A stretch of 23,596 nt of DNA from a virus. The notes beneath the pieces are model-generated. The model saw nothing but the letters and a program-made list of their open reading frames with translations, was not told the DNA's origin and did no database searches. Shown here one piece after another: positions 21,556 to 23,596 of the stretch (position 1 is the first letter of the stretch; each line of letters begins with the position of its first letter). Location of the stretch: the IMG/VR virus record IMGVR_UViG_3300049846_000469, positions 1-23,596 of that record; one strand, given 5' to 3'. Both the position numbers and the translations under genes were made by a program.

Positions 21556-23325
21556 CTATCCTTGGCTTTTCAACGCCTGGAGGGCTTTAATGCGATTTTC
21601 AACGTCTGAACCCTCGGTGGCAGAAGTATCTACTGGTTGACCGGAGAAGCTTTCCACAACTGGGGACTTGCCTTGCTCCATTCGCTTCTGGCCAATGCGC
21701 TGCAGTAGCTTGCGATACTCAGGGTCAAAAAGCTCCGGAGATTTGTCGCGCAGAGCTGCCTCCTCCATAAGATTTGCGGTAATGTCCTCAGCTCCAATAG
21801 GTGCGGCGTAAGAAGCAGCGCGAGCGAGGGCAGTGTTGGTCTTCCCTTCCTTAATGTCCGCAGCAAGCGGAACTACGCCAGATGCAATAGCCAGTGGTCC
21901 TAACGCACGAGCGGCAGCAGTGGCCACTCCATGAGCGCGGTACATTTTAGGATTTTCGATTTTTTCTAGGTCTTCCGTGGCCCATTGAGGAAGAAGACCA
22001 GTCTTTTGCTCGGCATACTTTGTTTCTGCGGGATTTGCCCTGTTTGCCTCACCAAACGGCCCGAAGTTTACCCACGAGTTTTGACCGCGAGTTTCGGTTG
22101 CAAGGGCTTTTTGCGCTTCCGGGCTGAACATTTTTCTATGTGCCTGATAGGCCCGCTCTTCTCCAGTGGCTCCGAATTTATTATCGCCAGCAACGTGGCC
22201 GTAGTAATCATGGACCACGCGGAAAAGGTCGTTTGCCTTCATAGGCTTCCCATCTGGTCCAACAAAACGAGTTTCCTTCAATAGCGGGTTGCTTTGAGCA
22301 GCATCTGCGGCTCCGCCAGCTCCAAAACCGTCGTCCGTTGGAAAATATGCCATGTGCTTATTTTCGCGCACATCTTTTATTAAGTCCGCACTAGATTTGT
22401 ATGGATTTGGATAATCTTCGCCAATTTTAGAAAGCTTAAGACCTTTATTTTTCTGCAGGTCTTCAAATTGCTGTTCTGTTTCATCCATTAAAGCTTGATA
22501 TGCTTTTTGTACTTCCGGATTTGAAGGATCGTGCTTCATTGCTTCATAGGCGGAGGCAATCTTAGCCTGAGCACCAGGATTTGCTTTTACTGGAGCGTCG
22601 GTGTAGAGCCCTTTCATAGATTCAAGTACAGCACCAGCAGGTCCAGTTGTGCCTTTAAAATTTCCTGTCTTTAAATAGCTCTTTAATGCACCTAGACCGA
22701 ACGTGCCTTCTCGAAGACTTGGAATTTGCGCGTGATGCTTTGCGCCATAAAGTTCGTACACTTGGGCGGGGTCCATGTTTTTTAAGTCATAACCCTCTCG
22801 AACAAGCTTTCTAAGGGTTTCCAAATCTAGCTCTTCCGTAGCTTTTTTCAAAATCCTATCGTCATATTGATGCCCAGCCTCGTGTAACAACGTCCCTACG
22901 CCACGAGTTGGTCCGCCTTTTAAAAGCTCATTTTCATTGACAACTATGAGAGGGTTTTGCCGACTTTGCACTTCTGGCTGATAAAAACCAGACACGCTTT
23001 CGTCTAGCATATTTTTGATTTTCTTATCCGGTAATACCCGAACATCAGGTTCCAGTTCAGGATACCGTTCTTTCATAATACGAGCTAGAAAGTCTGCCTG
23101 CTTAGAAGGAGACGCTTCTTTTCCAGGGATTGGAATTCCTGTATTTTTTAAAACTTGATTGGCAAGGGCCTCTTCTGTAAAAGCCCTCGCTCGTAAGGCG
23201 TTACGCTCTACGTTGGAGTCTTTTTGGATATAATCTTCCGCAAAGGGCAGTCCCTGTTCTACGTCTTTTGCAAACTGCTCTAGTGCTTTTTTGCGAGCGT
23301 TCTCCACTACTCCCCACATTTCCAC
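21556..23325 (-). CDS. Large protein with zinc-protease-like HEAGH motif and a second His-rich conserved domain, 589 aa
   Basis: Residues 126-153 read LIVVNENEL then GVGTLLHEAGHQYDD: HEAGH (148-152) is the HExxH signature of zinc metalloproteases, preceded by a strand as in zincins. H197/H198 might supply a third ligand. Residues ~265-450 are a second conserved unit (DPSNPEVQKAYQALMDET ... NDLFRVVHDYYGHVAG ... EERAYQAHRKMFS ... TETRGQNSWVNFGPFGEANR ... QKTGLLPQWA), a block I recall from large phage and mobile-element polyvalent proteins, with H372, H377 and H396 as possible metal ligands. Residues 469-490 are hydrophobic and could enter a membrane. GTG 23325 (or ATG 23319) overlaps the upstream gene and has a poor ribosome site. 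It could be an injected or internal virion protein; the substrate is unknown. Confidence 0.8.
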   Translation of the reverse strand: MEMWGVVENARKKALEQFAKDVEQGLPFAEDYIQKDSNVERNALRARAFTEEALANQVLKNTGIPIPGKEASPSKQADFLARIMKERYPELEPDVRVLPDKKIKNMLDESVSGFYQPEVQSRQNPLIVVNENELLKGGPTRGVGTLLHEAGHQYDDRILKKATEELDLETLRKLVREGYDLKNMDPAQVYELYGAKHHAQIPSLREGTFGLGALKSYLKTGNFKGTTGPAGAVLESMKGLYTDAPVKANPGAQAKIASAYEAMKHDPSNPEVQKAYQALMDETEQQFEDLQKNKGLKLSKIGEDYPNPYKSSADLIKDVRENKHMAYFPTDDGFGAGGAADAAQSNPLLKETRFVGPDGKPMKANDLFRVVHDYYGHVAGDNKFGATGEERAYQAHRKMFSPEAQKALATETRGQNSWVNFGPFGEANRANPAETKYAEQKTGLLPQWATEDLEKIENPKMYRAHGVATAAARALGPLAIASGVVPLAADIKEGKTNTALARAASYAAPIGAEDITANLMEEAALRDKSPELFDPEYRKLLQRIGQKRMEQGKSPVVESFSGQPVDTSATEGSDVENRIKALQALKSQG

Positions 23326-23573
23326 TTTTTACGTGACCAATAATTGGCGGAAAGTTTACCTTCCCCGCCTTTAATTCCGCCGGATCGAGCGCAATAAGAT
23401 TTACGACGCTCTGGATTAGAAGTACCGTCAGGCATGCTAGGGTCTCCGAAGCGCACAATCTTTTCTTTTCCATCTTGGCAGCCTTTTACGACCCAAGATC
23501 GCCCCTCACCAGGAGTAGCTTTTGGACTATTGCAGCTAAGCTTTTCTTTTAGCCTTGACCATCGCTTTTTCAT
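23307..23573 (-). CDS. Small basic Cys-containing phage protein, 88 aa
   Basis: The sequence carries the phrases VVKGCQDGKEKIVRFGDPSM (residues 28-47), SNPERRKSYCARSGGIKG (52-69) and ANYWSRKKWKC (75-85). This GKEKI.RFGD ... NPERRKS..AR ... YWSRK.W pattern is recurrent in small phage proteins of unknown function. Four cysteines and many basic residues suggest metal or nucleic-acid binding. ATG 23573 lies only 3 nt past motif copy A and has no visible Shine-Dalgarno. No other start codon is evident before the conserved region. The 3' end overlaps the 589 aa gene by 19 nt. Confidence 0.75.
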   Translation of the reverse strand: MKKRWSRLKEKLSCNSPKATPGEGRSWVVKGCQDGKEKIVRFGDPSMPDGTSNPERRKSYCARSGGIKGGEGKLSANYWSRKKWKCGE

Positions 23574-23576
23574 ACT

Positions 23577-23591
23577 TTATAAGGGTGTTAC
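23577..23591 (-). promoter_or_regulatory. Repeated promoter-like motif, copy A
   Basis: The minus strand reads GTAACACCCTTATAA, then AGT-ATG. It is almost flush with the start codon at 23573. AGGGT-AAC-ACCCT around it can form a small 5 bp hairpin. The window ends 5 nt beyond, so the wider context is unseen. Confidence 0.6.
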
Positions 23592-23596
23592 CCTCT

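Noticed and set aside
1-23596. tRNA, rRNA, CRISPR array, insertion sequence, integrase or attachment site
   Set aside because: Reading both strands showed no cloverleaf-like gene, no spaced direct-repeat array and no transposase or recombinase pattern.

Overview
This window is a 23.6 kb piece of a tailed-phage genome. It carries the packaging, head and adhesion genes, and every supported gene lies on the minus strand, so transcription runs from high to low coordinates. No bacterial housekeeping gene, tRNA, rRNA, integrase, transposase or CRISPR array was seen. The order small terminase candidate, large terminase (491 aa), portal (718 aa), scaffold-like protein (326 aa), major capsid protein (420 aa), and these sizes, resemble the P22-type short-tailed phage head module. 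A podovirus-like phage of a bacterium is therefore the best guess. The host cannot be told from the sequence. Coding density is very high: most junctions are TAATG or ATGA overlaps, and the longest untranslated gap is about 180 nt.

Layout in transcription order (right to left): (1) 23573-21556, a small basic Cys-containing protein and a 589 aa protein with an HEAGH zinc-protease-like motif and a second His-rich conserved domain; (2) 21475-18864, an unknown protein, a two-helix membrane protein, a small terminase candidate and TerL; (3) 18801-14956, portal, four very small proteins (two of them, 13 and 51 codons, easily missed) and the scaffold-like protein; (4) 14777-13208, a 93 aa protein and the major capsid protein, ending in a strong intrinsic terminator; (5) 13068-9819, a 164 aa virion protein, a 641 aa repeat-containing fiber and a tail-collar protein; (6) 9795-2676, a 1377 aa multidomain adhesin, a fiber-assembly-like protein, a 793 aa lectin-like adhesin and a small membrane protein, ending in a weaker terminator; (7) 2584 to the left edge, three small to medium virion proteins and a fiber cut by the window edge.

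The most notable signal is a short motif, consensus GYAACACCCTTATWWA on the minus strand. It occurs seven times, always in gene orientation and once at the head of each of the seven blocks above. It follows directly after both clear terminators. I read it as a phage-specific promoter, or at least a transcript-boundary element, that divides the region into seven units. Two copies stand out: one lies inside the 3' end of the collar gene, and one forms an inverted pair with a second, opposite copy ahead of the capsid genes.

More than half of the window (about 13 kb) encodes candidate fibers and adhesins built from recurring modules: C1q-like domains, SPRY/concanavalin-like domains, a discoidin-like domain, a tail-collar fold, and IDASKIANG-type repeats shared between separate genes. 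No neck, tail-tube or lysozyme gene was recognised, so these must lie elsewhere or be unrecognisable here.
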